Below, in pieces: positions 10,078 to 20,796 of a stretch of 64,000 nt of DNA. Position numbers and translations under genes: made by a program. The DNA is from Hymenopus coronatus (Eukaryota > Arthropoda > Insecta > Mantodea > Hymenopodidae), in assembly GCA_030762935.1 (NCBI GenBank), contig CM060895.1:38369001-38433000 (forward strand), read 5' to 3'. Under the pieces are notes generated by a model. The model had not been told where the DNA came from and made no database searches. It saw only the letters and a program-made list of their open reading frames with translations. Position 1 is the stretch's first letter, and each line of letters begins with the position of its first letter.

Positions 10078-10905
10078 AAAAATAAATATACTTATTCTTG
10101 CAACAGAAAGCGCCTCTCCCCCCACCCCAAAAAAATTAAATGTTCTTTCATAATAGATTTCAGGAAAACAGAATATTTTATACCAGAATTGGTTGTTTCT
10201 ATTAATCAGCAGAAACATTGCAATATTAATCAACATCATATCAGACCAAGATTAGCGCAGCTGAGGTGCATCATGAACTGGTTTTGGTGCATCTGCAAGG
10301 TCAATATTGTATTGGAGACACATTGTACCGAAACCACTTTTTGATTGTTGCCGCAGAAAGTCTGTTCCTGTATTTTGTGAGTCACCCATGATTAGACCAG
10401 TTTATCGTTGATGGTTTTTCATTCTGAAAGGTTAATGCCAGCGAACTTTTCGCTTGTTTTCCACATAACCCTCTCCACCAGGTAGAAAATAAGATACTTT
10501 GAGCAAGAATCCGCAAACGTCTCTAGAAAAATGTCCCTGACTAACTTTAAATTTGACAGTCAGTCATGACTATGCCACTGCCATGCCCATCACATTGCAT
10601 TGTTTAAAGATAAAGGCAAGTTCGTCTGTTGGTTATACACAACGGTGATCGTTGTGGTGGTGAAGGTTGTGTTATATTGATATAGAATTTAACTTATTAC
10701 ATTGCTTCTAATATGTACTCTATAGTGGCTTTACAAACAAACAGTTTGCATTTTTTTTCTATGATCAACCGTTTTCTAAAAAAAAACAACTGTTTTTCCA
10801 AATTCAATGGTTATTTCACAGAATGTATGAAGATATTAGTTTTTTACTTGTAAGATGGACATGGTAATCTATTGATAGCTCAAAGTACGTCAGTTTAAAA
10901 ATGGA
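10078..10905. other. Unassigned AT-rich sequence
   Basis: An open frame at 10048-10344 begins inside the RC1 hairpin and has no recognisable domain. No other feature seen. Confidence 0.4.
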
Positions 10906-11350
10906 CTCGCTGATGTAACAAAACATCATACCTGAACTGGGTTGCGAGGGGACTTAACTTTTTTGTTTTCCACACGACCCCTTAATCCAAACAAACACGA
11001 CAAGCGAAAGTTAAATCTGCTTACGCTCTGGCTTACGTCTGGTTTTGAAAGGGAGAGTGTCAGCCTCGCTCCCAGCTGCCGTTCTTTTCTGCTGCAACAT
11101 AGCCAGCATGCGAATTTTGTGTTCTCAAAAAATCATTTACGTAACGAAGCAGCATATCTGAATTGGAAGATGAGGGAACTAACCTTCTTTGTTTTTCACT
11201 CGGCCCTCAATCCAAACAAACACGACAAGCGAAAGTGAAACCTGCTTATGCGCTGAATTACTTCTGATTTTGAAAGGGAGTGTCACTATACCGGTCTTTG
11301 GCGCTGCAACTTAGACAGCATGCGAGTTTTATGCTCTTGAATATATATCG
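10906..11350. repeat. Two-unit tandem duplication, period about 226 bases
   Basis: Unit 1 from about 10906, unit 2 from about 11132. Paired blocks are CATACCTGAACTGG (10927) / CATATCTGAATTGG (11153), AATCCAAACAAACACGACAA in both, GTTTTGAAAGGGAGAGTGTC / ATTTTGAAAGGGAGTGTC, and CAGCATGCGAATTTTGTG / CAGCATGCGAGTTTTATG. The units differ by substitutions and small deletions (unit 2 lost about 25 bases after GAGTGTC). No gene is evident. Confidence 0.88.
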
Positions 11351-12238
11351 CCATTGAAGAAAAAGGTCAGACACAAAGTACGTTCGAATTAATGAGATAT
11401 ATAAGCAGTTTAAATTAATGTAATGACTTCCCTTCTAGCTTATGATTAATGAAGTGGTTTTGGTATTATAGGTAGTACATACTACTTTTACAACTCTAGA
11501 TGGAAGGTATAGCTCTTGCAGCATGAAAGAGCAAATAAAGAGGTAAAAGAGAGAATATCAAAGGCATTTTCCCCGGAGAGTGTTGATGTTTCTTTTTTCC
11601 TCCTCGCTGATGTACAAACTAAATGTTTCGCACATACTAAGTTGTACCACCTGTGGCTGTGGGCAGCACTGACCACAGAGCTCTCCCCCAGGGAACACAT
11701 AGCTCAGAGCGGAGGGTAAATGGGATTGAATTGGAATTGATGGCTGGCTAGGCAGAACCCCACTTATTGGCTTCATGTTGACAGCGTTCAGAACGCTAAT
11801 GACGTCACTATCTAGTGCTGCACATTTATCTGTTTAAGTACTGTTGGGACCTCAACTAAATATTAATTGGATCAACTAATAGTATAGCTTAACATGACAA
11901 AATTACAATAAGACCTGAATAGCAAAACAACAAACTCTTGTCATTACCAGAAATTATCTGGTATATCCGGCGTTGCACAGGTGGGTTCTATATCTCGAAT
12001 GACAATTTAATTAATTTCACTGTAATATTGACATTATCGTATAATGATTTAGAAATAACGTTTCCTCTTTTCACCGTTTAGAATAATTATACTTTTGTAA
12101 TGCCTTGTGACATTCGTAATAATCGGGATTCAGATTCTAATGGCATGTCATTATTTGTTTCATCATAGACATTCTTAACGTATCTATAATTTATAATCAT
12201 GGGTCCTAGATTATGAAAATGTATATTTTAAGACCATT
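11351..12238. other. Unassigned sequence
   Basis: Overlapping short open frames on both strands at 11488-11776 have no motif and look like chance frames. No known repeat identified. Confidence 0.4.
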
Positions 12239-13061
12239 TAACTTTCTCTAGCACGTATTTACAATGCACACAATAGGTGAAGAAGGTGTACTATTTGATT
12301 AAAAAATAGTATACCGAGATTTCCCCGGAAATACTTGTTTTGAGGACCTCTGAATTCAAGAAAGCATGTGTATGTAAATAGCATATCTCAAAAACGAATT
12401 GTTAGTTAGATATCACACTTGTGGTTCAGTATCTTCAAAGTGACACGAAGTATTTCAAGAAAATTCAAAATTCCAATCCCGCCCGAAACTACCTTTTACA
12501 TGGAAAAGTTTGGTGAAAGTTTGTTCAATTTTGATTAAAATACCAAATATTCAAGACATTTACATGAGAAATAAAACACATACCTTGAATTTTCAGGGAA
12601 TAGCCCCTGAAGTCCTCTCCAATCTGAATGACTTTTGCATAATTGGTAAACCGTAAGAGACAAAAAGTTACTGCATAAAAATGCAGATCTGGTTAAAACA
12701 CACAACTTATACTGTTATGTAGAGTAAACATTTCCGAGCTATTCCCTGTTATTTTGTTCAATTTTAACATACGTGTGTCTTTCTCAAACGGGAAGCCTTC
12801 ACCCGTTTCATATCTACTTTGTTATACTTTTGACCATGGAAAGAGAACCGAATTTCAATGACAGTATCATAGCGATAGCTTTTAAAACATTTGACAATCA
12901 CTTTAGCCTAGTGTATTCCCATATCCCTTCTACTTATAATGAAATCATTTCTGATAATGTTTATATTGATTAGCATGTTGTAGATAAAAAAATACAGTGT
13001 TTTGTAAGAATACTTTGTAGCAAAACAGTTAGAGAAAGTCGTTTGATTGGAGTACATCAGA
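12239..13061 (-). mobile_element. RC1 element with decayed hairpin
   Basis: Left end ACTTTCTCTAGCACGTA; the second hairpin arm is lost. The (GT)n tract has shrunk to TGTGTATGTAAATAG. The right end is complete (GAGAAAGTCG ... ACATCAGA). One of the more diverged near-full-length copies. Confidence 0.87.
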
Positions 13062-13151
13062 TTTTTATTTTACTTGACAGTGGTTAAAGCCTCGCACTTC
13101 AAAAATATATTATTGATTATATTTCACGTTGCCCTACCGAAGGCAGCAAAA

Positions 13152-14405
13152 TACGATGTACGTCCAGAAAGTAAGTTCCGTTTGGTAATAAAATTAAATT
13201 GTGTACAGATACAGAATAATTATTTATTGCACAAAATTCTACAACTCTTAAACTGCTTTTCCACATAACTGCCGAAATTTTGCAGGCATTTCTCATAGCG
13301 TGGCACAAGTTTTTGTATACCTTCTTCATAGAAGTTTGCCGCCTGTGTCTTCAAAAAGTTGGAAACATTTTCTTTCAGCTCTTCGTCATTGTTGAAGTGT
13401 TGACCGCCAAAGAAAGACCTGAGATGTAAAAACAGACGAAAGTTGCTAAGAGCGAGGTCAGGGTTGTACGGAGGATGGTTAAACACGTCCCAGCCAAATC
13501 CCTGTAGGAGGTTTTTCGTCACATTTGCAGTGTGTGGTCGTGCGTTGTCGTGAAGAAAAACAACACCTTTTGACAGCAATCCTCGGCACTTATTCTGTAT
13601 TGCGCGGCGCAATTTCGTAAGTGTCTCGCAATAAACATCTGCTTTGATTGTTTGACCACGCGCTAAGAAATCAATGAGTAAGATGCCTTTCCAGTCCCAG
13701 AACACTGTGCACATAATTTTTCGAGGTGTCAAGATTTGTTTCGGCTTAACCTTTGCTGGGGATGAAGTGTGCCTCCATTCCATTGATTGCCGCTTACTTT
13801 CAGGGGTGTCCTAAGAAACCCAATTCTCATCTCCTGTGACTATCTGTGTCAGAAATTCTTCGCTGTCTTCATCATAACGGGTTAAAAACTGAAGTGCACT
13901 ACCCATCCGTTTTGTTTTGTGTTGCTCAGTAAGAATCTTTGGTACCCAACGTGAGCAAAGTTTACGAAATTTCAGTTTTCGGTAACAATTTCATGAATTA
14001 GTGATCCTGAGCTTTGGAGAAATTCCACAGCGAGAGCACTTCGTTCTTCATCGTGCACTTCACTATGTCCTTCATTGAACTGTCGGACCCATCTTCTCAC
14101 CATTGAATCACTCATCGCATTTTGTCCGTAAATTTCGCAAATTTGCCGATAAATTTCAATTGGTTTCACTTTCCTAGCATTCAGAAAACGAATCACAGAT
14201 CTGATTTCACAAGCGGCGGGATTTTCAATCAACACCGACATTGTAAACAAGCACAACAAAGCGTATGTGAGTGACAGCGATCCCAAAATGGCGCACGTTT
14301 CTTCTCCTTGATACAGAGCGTCTACCGCGCAATTGCGGAACTGCGATCGCAGCGCTGCAGTGGAGATAAATTGAAACAAAACTTACTTTTTGGACGTACC
14401 TCGTA
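13152..14405 (-). mobile_element. Mariner-family DNA transposon, near full length
   Basis: The ends are imperfect inverted repeats of about 30 bases: TACGATGTACGTCCAGAAAG at 13152 and, reading inward from 14405, TACGAGGTACGTCCAAAAAG. Both are bounded by TA, the expected mariner target duplication. The interval of about 1.25 kb is the normal size for the family. The minus strand carries one transposase with little damage. Confidence 0.92.
13220..14241 (-). pseudogene. Mariner transposase pseudogene with catalytic Asp-to-Asn change
   Basis: The start is the ATG at 14241 (MSVLIENPAACEIRSVIRFL), which gives the usual N-terminal helix-turn-helix (MSDSMVRRWVRQFNEGH). The first frame ends at 13972. 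One frameshift near 13970-13990 leads into SRWVPKILTEQ and then VTGDEN (first catalytic Asp). A TAG at 13811-13813 follows. The open part from 13783 carries VFLHDNARPHT (second Asp) and NPDLALSNFRLF. In mariners the third Asp lies 34 residues after the second; counted here, that position is Asn (codon AAC), a single-base change from GAC. With one frameshift, one stop and a lost catalytic residue it cannot be active, although most of the protein survives. Confidence 0.9.
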
Positions 14406-14525
14406 ATTGAATTTGGGTATTAATTATTCTGGAGATCACAATAAGACATTACTATAATATTTCAGTTTTGAACCATGGTTTCCTTTACATTATATTATTG
14501 CATGGATAGAAATGGTTTCTGTATA

Positions 14526-16063
14526 CAGTAGATCCCCGGTAATTCGAGTTTCGTTATTTCGAGGCTCCGTGTACTTCGAGCTGACCTTAAGAAAATTGAA
14601 ATTGTATATACAACTATAGTAAAATCCCGTTTTTCTACGTTGTCCGCGTATATGATTTTTTGGCACTTCCTTGTGTGTTACATTTTGAACTTTCTTTCTA
14701 TTTTCCTTGTACATACAATACAAGTAGAATATTTAGGGTTTTCATTCATAATATACAGAAAGACTCTTGGCTTCAGACTGCTTATGGATTTCCATTTACA
14801 GCTACCGTTAGGTTTGGAGGAGTGCGCTTGCTCTTTCTTTGTCGACCCTTCACTAATTGAAATCGCGTGACAATCGATTGTACTGTGCAACAATTCTTTC
14901 AGAAAAAAAATTTGAAATGGTACAGTAACTTCTACTCACGATAGTGGGCATTAAAATACTGTTAAGTAAAAATCTTATGTGTACCATTCACATGACTTTT
15001 TCTACATCTCGTAACAAAGTATTGTTAAGAAGCTTATGCCCCTATTTACTTCATACCACTCGAGAACAAATTAGCAGAAATAGTCTTATTACTTGTTTCC
15101 TTGTAAGTAGAAGCGAAATAAGGGAGTACCATATGTTAAAGTGATAGTCAAAAGCTGGTTGCTCTGTGACAAGTTCTTTTGTTTATATGAACAGGAGTTG
15201 ACAAATTCCTATATGAGAAAAGTAAGTTTTTCATAGCTAAAACGAAAAACAATGAATGTCTCAAAAACGGTCAACTCCACGAAAAAAATGTATATAACAT
15301 AAATTATGTGTTTTAACGTGCTTTACATTTCTTGTGTAGTAAGTTTTTATCTAAGTGTTACGGTTTAGTAGTTATGCAAAATTCCGTAAGATTCGTCCGG
15401 AATAAAGTAATCTTCAGAGGCTATTCCCAGAAAATTCAAGATATACATTTTGTTTGTTAGGTAAATATCTTTAATATTTGATATTTTAATCAAAATTTTC
15501 GAAACAAGTTCCATGTAAAGGGTAGTTTGGGGTGGGGGATATTTCTCAAAACCTTCGTGTCGCATCCCTGGAGGATACTAAACTTAAATAGCAAGTTTAG
15601 TACTTTACCGACTTTTCGTTTTTGAGTTATCGTGTTCACAGACACACGAACACACACACACACACTCACACATGGACCTTTTTGTGAAAATGCTTTTTTT
15701 TTTTTTTTGATATAAGGGACCCTAAAACATATATCTCGGTGAAATCTCGGTATCGAATTTTTTGGTGGAGTGCAATACCTTCTCTATACACTATATACAT
15801 AGTACGCATAGAGAAATTAAAAATACATATTTTACAGCAGTAACTGACAGACGTTGTTGTAGATGGAATATACCTTTGCATACTGCACTGTAGTGAATCC
15901 ACCATATACAAGAAGCATTTACTACAGTATTTGTATTAATTTTTAAACCATTATTGAGTCCATTAAATATCTATTTATGATGTACCCATTGATTAAGTTA
16001 TATTTCTGTATAATCCGAATTTTGTATAATTCGAGGTAGCCTCGAAATACCCGGGCTCTAATG
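14526..16063. mobile_element. Pogo/Tigger-like inverted-repeat element (non-autonomous) hosting an RC1 copy
   Basis: Left terminus CAGTAGATCCCCGGTAATTC (14526). The right terminus, read inward from 16063, is CATTAGAGCCCGGGTATTTC; 16 of these 20 positions agree, and the next bases are GAG in both. Subterminal TTCGAGGC motifs occur near both ends. CAGTAGA-type termini are typical of pogo/Tigger elements, and the left flank is TA. Without the nested RC1 copy (14973-15820) it is about 0.69 kb, with no transposase. A second motif ACTATAGTAAAATCCCG at 14614 resembles another such terminus. Confidence 0.72.
14973..15820 (+). mobile_element. RC1 element nested in pogo-like element
   Basis: Starts TCTTATGTGTACCATTC; ends with hairpin TCTCTATACACTATA / CATAGTACGCATAGAGA and AAATTAA. 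The (AC)n tract is at 15652-15673, followed by a T-run at 15696-15709. Confidence 0.9.
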
Positions 16064-16324
16064 TTCTAAAATGGAAAACACTAACGATATTTCACGCTGC
16101 TCTACTGAAGGCAGTGACATAATGAAATTCGGTATTTATTTATTCTGGTGAGCTGTTTAACAAAAGGCGTTAACAGTAATATTTCAGTTTTATTTTACAC
16201 GGATAGAATATATGTATATTTAAACTTTAAATTTTAGAGCAAAATTCCAACATCTAAAGTTGAGAACTCAATTAGCTATTCGCACAAGGCGATTATATAG
16301 AACCTTATCTGAAGCTGTAATGAA

Positions 16325-16415
16325 CTCGTTAGTACCTCTGTGATCGTGTGACCGGCGTTTTGGCTTCTCACCCAGGGGCCCCGCGTTCGATTCCCGGCTA
16401 AGGCGAGCAAGTTTT
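16325..16415 (+). mobile_element. tRNA-like SINE head fragment
   Basis: TGTGATCGTGTGACCGGCG (A-box area) and GCGTTCGATTCCCGGCTAAG (B box). No acceptor-stem pairing was found, and no second copy with the same body is in the window. Confidence 0.4.
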
Positions 16416-16462
16416 CTTTAACTAGAATTATTTCCTATCCCCCCACAGAGTCTGAAAGTGCC

Positions 16463-16510
16463 ATTTTATTTACCATGTAAATATCTTTAATATGCGGTAT
16501 TTTAATACGG
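16463..16510 (+). mobile_element. RC1 internal fragment
   Basis: A short piece matching the block CATTTTATTT-GTAAATATCTTTAATAT-GTATTTTAAT of the RC1 body. It is out of order relative to the RC1 copy at 16937, so it is a separate fragment. Confidence 0.5.
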
Positions 16511-16549
16511 ACTTAGACAGCTCCTGTAACTGCTAAGTGGAGCATAGGA

Positions 16550-16715
16550 CATCGTTACAATGTTTCCGTTTTCGGATTTGAATTTCTAGTTTGTGAGTTC
16601 GCGCTATGCGCCATGGTGACGAGACATCAGCTCGTCGCCCACAGATGGCAGTGTAGGACCAAATCACAACTTGCAAACGCCAAATGGTGGAACTTTACAC
16701 AAGAACCTTCTTCAT
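16550..16715. repeat. Dispersed repeat, copy A
   Basis: Matches 52035-52175 in the same orientation. Shared blocks are TTTGAAT, GTGAGTTCG, GCTATGCGCCATGGT, ACGAG, GCCCACAGATG, CAAATCAC / GAAATCAC, and a final ACTTTACACAAGAA / ATTTTACCCAAGAA. Coding potential is not evident. The element class is unknown. Confidence 0.75.
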
Positions 16716-16885
16716 TCAAGATATGCGGATTTTTAATGTGCAAATAAACAATATAGGGACACCACTTAGGAGCTAAAGGAAATTAAATAATACTATCATG
16801 ATATATATAACAAAATAAGTAGAAAAGCAGGTACCACTTGCTTGGATACACAGAAGCATTAATCAAAGACGTTTTAAGTGCAGGT

Positions 16886-16937
16886 GTTATTATTATTATT
16901 ATTATTATTGTTATTATTATTATTATTATTATTATTA
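16886..16937. repeat. (TTA)n microsatellite
   Basis: About 17 units with one TTG interruption. It abuts the truncated RC1 copy at right. Confidence 0.95.
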
Positions 16938-17393
16938 AACTTTAGATTTTCTATGTAGTAATTTTTTGTCTCTCACGTTTGGAAGTGAGAGCAAAATTCA
17001 TCCAGATTAAAGAGGTCTTCAGAGGCTATTCCCAGAAAATTTAAGATGTACACTTTGCAATGTCTTTAATGTGTCGTATTTTAATCAAACTCGTTAGAAT
17101 CTTTTTTGAGAAAATCAACATTTTCAAATTTTTTTCTCGATGTAAACTGTAGTTTGGAGTGTGAAGATTTTTTTTCAAAATGTTCGTGTCGTATCCTTGG
17201 AAGATACCAAACTTAATTACCAAGTTTGATATTTTACTGACTTTTCTTTTTCGAGTTATCGTGTACACAGACAGACGTACACACAAATACAGGGAGCCCT
17301 AAAACGTGTATTTCCGGTGTATTATCGGTATCGATTTTATGGGTAGAGTGCAATAAGTGCTGCCTACGTATAAGTACTGTGTAGAGGAAGTAA
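16937..17393 (+). mobile_element. RC1 element, 5' half missing
   Basis: Begins inside the body (AAATTCATCCAGATTAAAG) and runs to the 3' hairpin (CCTACGTATAAGTACTGTGTAGAGG) and AAGTAA. The hairpin is diverged. Confidence 0.82.
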
Positions 17394-17448
17394 AAAGTTT
17401 TAAACTCGCTACTGTTCTGACTTGGGTATTAATAAAATTTCTACAGCC

Positions 17449-17566
17449 ACATGATAATAAAAATACTATTACTAATATTAATAATATAACAACAATATTA
17501 ATAATAATATTAATCATAACAGTAATAATCATAATAATAGTAATAATAATAAGAAGAAGATAATAG
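17449..17566. repeat. Imperfect (ATA/AAT)n low-complexity tract
   Basis: Mixed ATA, AAT, AAC and finally AAG triplets. It is open in two overlapping frames only because of its composition. Confidence 0.85.
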
Positions 17567-17717
17567 GTCACGGGTCACGGAGCCATTTGCAGGCGTAATG
17601 ATTTGCTGACGTCTGTATTGATTATATTTTAAAGCGGAACTATAGCTAAGCGTGTAAATGATATACAAGCTGTGACTTTTAAAATGCTTTATTTTTATCG
17701 TATGTCAATTCCAAATT

Positions 17718-18547
17718 TTACTTTCTCTAGCACATATGTACGTACAGTGTATATAGTAGCTAGAGAAATTGTATTCCACTCAACAATTTCAATGCAGAGA
17801 TTTCACTGGAAATAAATGTTTTGAGATCTCCTGAGTCAGAAAAAATGTTTTAGAAAAAAAAAAAACCCGCGTGTGTCTGTTGACAACATAGCTCAAAAAC
17901 GAAAACACGTTAAAAACCAAACTTGGTATGTTCATTTAGTATCCTCCAAGGATGCGGCATGAAGGTTTTCAAAAAAGTCCCCCACCCCAGCACCAAATTT
18001 CCTTAATATGAAACATTTTCAGATATTTTTGTTTTTCTCAAAACTGACTCTAACGATTTTGATTGAAATTTCGTATATTAAGTTTATTTACTTCAAAAAT
18101 AAAATGAATATTTTGAATTTTCTGGGAATGGTCTCTGAAGACCTCTTTATTCTGGATGAACTTTTCAGAATTTTGCATAACGGTTAAGTCGTAAGAAATA
18201 GACAAAGCCGTAATACACAAAGTGTATATCTCATCAAAACACATAATTTATGTCATATACGTTTTTCTCGTAGAGTTGAACATTTTTTATACATTCCTTG
18301 TTATTGGTTTCAGTTTTAGACTACCTAACGTTTCTCAAATGAGACCATACAAATTGAGTCGAAGCTCAATTGTTTCACTAGCGACCAGCTTTGACTATAG
18401 TCTTAGCATAGTGTATTCGCTTATTTCCTTTCCACTTAAATGAAGCAATTAATAAGACCAATTCAGCTAATGTTTATCTTGATTAGCATAATTAAGATAA
18501 AAGTATTTGTAATAGCTAGAGAAAGTTATATGAATGGAACACTTTAT
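17718..18547 (-). mobile_element. RC1 element
   Basis: Left end TTACTTTCTCTAGCACATAT with an expanded, partly palindromic loop (ATGTACGTACAGTGTATATAG); right end AGAGAAAGTTATATGAATGG and ACACTTTATA. Full length but diverged. Confidence 0.88.
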
Positions 18548-18712
18548 ATTTTTAATATACGACAAGAAAGGAGAACTTTGAAAGGTAAAGCAATGCACTT
18601 GAATGTAAACAGAGATTAAATTTGCTGACTTTGGTCTCTAGATAGACCAAAGAATAAAAGAGTTCTAGGCCTTGATTTTTAATGATAATTGATACTTTCT
18701 TTACCAAATACC

Positions 18713-19244
18713 TAGGATGCAGGGGAATGTGGAACGATTTGGATTAAAATACTACATATTTAGGCAATTTCTATCACAAATAAAGTGTATATCCTGAATT
18801 TTCTGGGAATAGCTTCTAAAGACCTGTTTATTCCAGATGAAATATTGCTTAATTCGGCATAACTAGTTAACTGTAAGAGACAGACAAAAGCTTAGCATAC
18901 AAAAATGTAGATCCTGCTAAAATACACAAGCTATGTCATATACATTTTTTTTCGTGGACCTTACCGTTTTCGAGGTACTCCTTGTTATTAGTTTCAATTG
19001 TGAAGTACTTATACTTTTCTCAGACGGAAGCATCCGTTTTTCTTTCGTTCTACTCCTGGCCAAGCAAAGATGTGATTTGCAATGACAATCGCATAACAAA
19101 CAGCTTTTAAAACATTTGACAGTCACTTTAGCCTAGTGTATTCCCTTAGTTCCATTCTACGTATAAGGAACTAAGTAATAAAATTCTGCTAATGTTTATC
19201 TCGATTATCATGGTGTTGAAAGAAGAATTATCTTTCACAAGAAG
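18713..19244 (-). mobile_element. RC1 element, left part of a copy split by LINEs
   Basis: The hairpin third is missing; sequence runs from GGATGCAGGGGAATG to AGAAGAATTATCTTTCACAAG. It stops at 19244, where a minus-strand LINE tail begins. Its continuation (AGTTTGTAGAGTAGCTAG) is found at 20744-20791. Copy 23230-24120 shows the uninterrupted join (AGAAGTTTGTAGAACAGCTAG). Confidence 0.8.
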
Positions 19245-19266
19245 TTAGATAGATAGTTTATTTTCA

Positions 19267-20146
19267 GTCATTAAGAATGAATGAATGAATAAGTGTATTT
19301 ATTAACATAGCAATATCATACATAGAATTTGAACAGTCGCACGGGTCCACAGACCGTACGTGCTTTTGTAATACACATTACAAGCAATATTAAAACAACA
19401 ACCACAACAAAGAATTAAAAGAGTACACACGAAAATAAAAAGACAAAGGAAATACACCGTCAAAGAATTCCGAATATCTCCATAACCTTAATGGAAACTG
19501 TATACGGAGCGACAGTTAGATCCACGATGACATACGGAGGAGAAATATGGGGGTGGGAACAAACAGGGAATCTGGATCAAGTGAGGACCCAATTTTTGAA
19601 AGGAATTCTGGGTGTAGGGAGGGGTACGGCAAACTGCGGAATAATGAGGGAATTCGGGGTACATAGTGAAACGATAGAGTGCAAAATCAGAGCAGTTAAA
19701 TATTGGATGAGAATCGTTCACGGAAACCAATCTCTAATTAGGGCAGTCTGCTACCGTGAACAGTTGCGAATGGAAGGTAATTCGACATGGGCATCAAAAT
19801 TAAAGAAAGGGTTGGAAACCATTGGGATGGGAGACATTTGGATGGCGGGGCAGGAAAACAGGCGAAGTATTTGGAGAAAAATTAAGAAACGTCTCTGTGA
19901 TATTGACAGACAGCAAATAGTTGCGCAATGCACAGAGAAGGTGTCATTAGAAGTACAGTCTGGGCTGAAATCGGAGTGGGGTATGGAGCAATACATCAAA
20001 ACAGGTACCAAACTCATTAGAGAGGGGCTCGCGTGGATTAGACTAGGAGCATGGAGGAGCACGAAAATTTCTGACGAGAATGGTATAAGAATCTGTCCCA
20101 TTTGTGAGGAGGAAGAGTCGTGGACTCACATCTTGTCATTAAGAAT
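19267..20146 (-). mobile_element. LINE insertion with 5' inversion (twin-priming structure)
   Basis: Flanked by the perfect 12-base direct repeat GTCATTAAGAAT at 19267-19278 and 20135-20146. From the left it holds a (GAAT)n tail, a minus-strand 3' UTR with TGTTAATAAATACACTTATT (read on minus) and GTCTGTGGACCCGTGCGAC, and then, from about 19490, a coding segment in the opposite (plus) orientation that stops exactly at the right repeat. Tail on one side, inverted 5' part on the other and one target duplication around the whole is the structure expected from twin-primed reverse transcription. Confidence 0.75.
19491..20134 (+). pseudogene. LINE reverse-transcriptase C-terminal region, 3' truncated
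   Basis: Open from ATG 19491 to the insertion boundary. The frame runs on to 20159, but its last residues come from the neighbouring DNA. Near the N-terminus is MTYGGEIWGWE, then VRTQFLKGILGVGRGT, which fit the region after the polymerase domain in insect non-LTR elements. Near the end is ICPICEEEESWTHIL, a Cys-rich motif that normally continues to a further Cys and is cut off here. About 215 residues are intact without a stop, so the insertion is fairly young. The catalytic polymerase motifs lie upstream in the parent element and are absent. The exact clade cannot be fixed by eye. Confidence 0.78.
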
Positions 20147-20413
20147 AAAGCATACATAAGCTGCGTCATGAGAGAATAAAAATTAATTAAATATTCTACA
20201 TACAATAATGTTACAACAATACATTTAAAAATGGATAAGATTAATCCCATTTCAGGTCATACATTTCTGAAATGCTATAAAGAGGATTTGCCTTCAAGAT
20301 TGTTTTGATCCTCCTCTTAAAGTTCAACAAAGGAAAAGTCTTGTTGTTCTGACATTTTTAACTGACATGCATGAAAAACTGTTAAGGGCTTTACTATATT
20401 TACATTTGTTAAC

Positions 20414-20698
20414 TTAAATACCAGAGCATTTTCGAGTGGGATAATTATGGACAGAAGGACATATTGAGAAAAGGTTGCTACTCTTTTTAACATATAGGAG
20501 GGAGTCCAGATCAAACATTGAAGGCAATGTCAACATACCAAGTTGCATAAAAAGTGGTTTACAGTGAGTTCTTGGTGAAGCTCCAAATATGATACGTACA
20601 GATTTGTTCTGAAGAATAAATAACTGACCCGCAGAGGTAAGATTGCCGCATAACAGATTACCATAACTTAGGTAACTATGAACGTGAGCATAATACAC
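20414..20698 (-). pseudogene. CR1/jockey-type reverse transcriptase C-terminal remnant
   Basis: The minus frame has VHSYLSYGNLLCGN, FILQNKSVRIIFGASPRTHC, PLFMQLGMLTLPSMFDLDSL and HNYPTRKCSG in order. This is the usual layout at the end of CR1/jockey-like reverse transcriptases. After PTRK a stop appears. Residual similarity continues with broken frames to about 20320. It is a 5'-truncated, dead copy belonging to the older LINE of this nest. Confidence 0.8.
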
Positions 20699-20743
20699 TG
20701 TGACAAGAGTACAACGGGAGACACTATGTCTAAGCGACCTTAA

Positions 20744-20791
20744 TTAGTTTGTAGAGTAGCTAGAAAAAAGCAAATGAGTGTAACACATCAA
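20744..20791 (-). mobile_element. RC1 element, right part of the LINE-split copy
   Basis: TTTGTAGAGTAGCTAG ... GAGTGTAACACATCAAA: the 5' terminus of the copy that begins at 18713. Only five T-rich bases separate it from the next copy. Confidence 0.78.
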
Positions 20792-20796
20792 ATTTT

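Larger units (their letters stand above)
19245..20743 (-). mobile_element. Non-LTR retrotransposon 3' region (CR1/jockey-like), inserted in RC1
   Basis: The minus-strand 3' end is AATAAACTATCTATCTAA, i.e. a short (CTAT)n tail at 19245-19257. Its body resumes at 20147, after removal of a younger insertion (19279-20134) and one copy of its 12-base target duplication. The coding remnant is at 20414-20698. The insertion splits an RC1 copy at AAGTT / TAGTT. It is 5' truncated at about 20743. Confidence 0.75.

Noticed and set aside
11488..11776. Overlapping open frames on both strands
   Set aside because: No motif, no codon-bias support and no neighbouring gene structure; judged to be chance frames.
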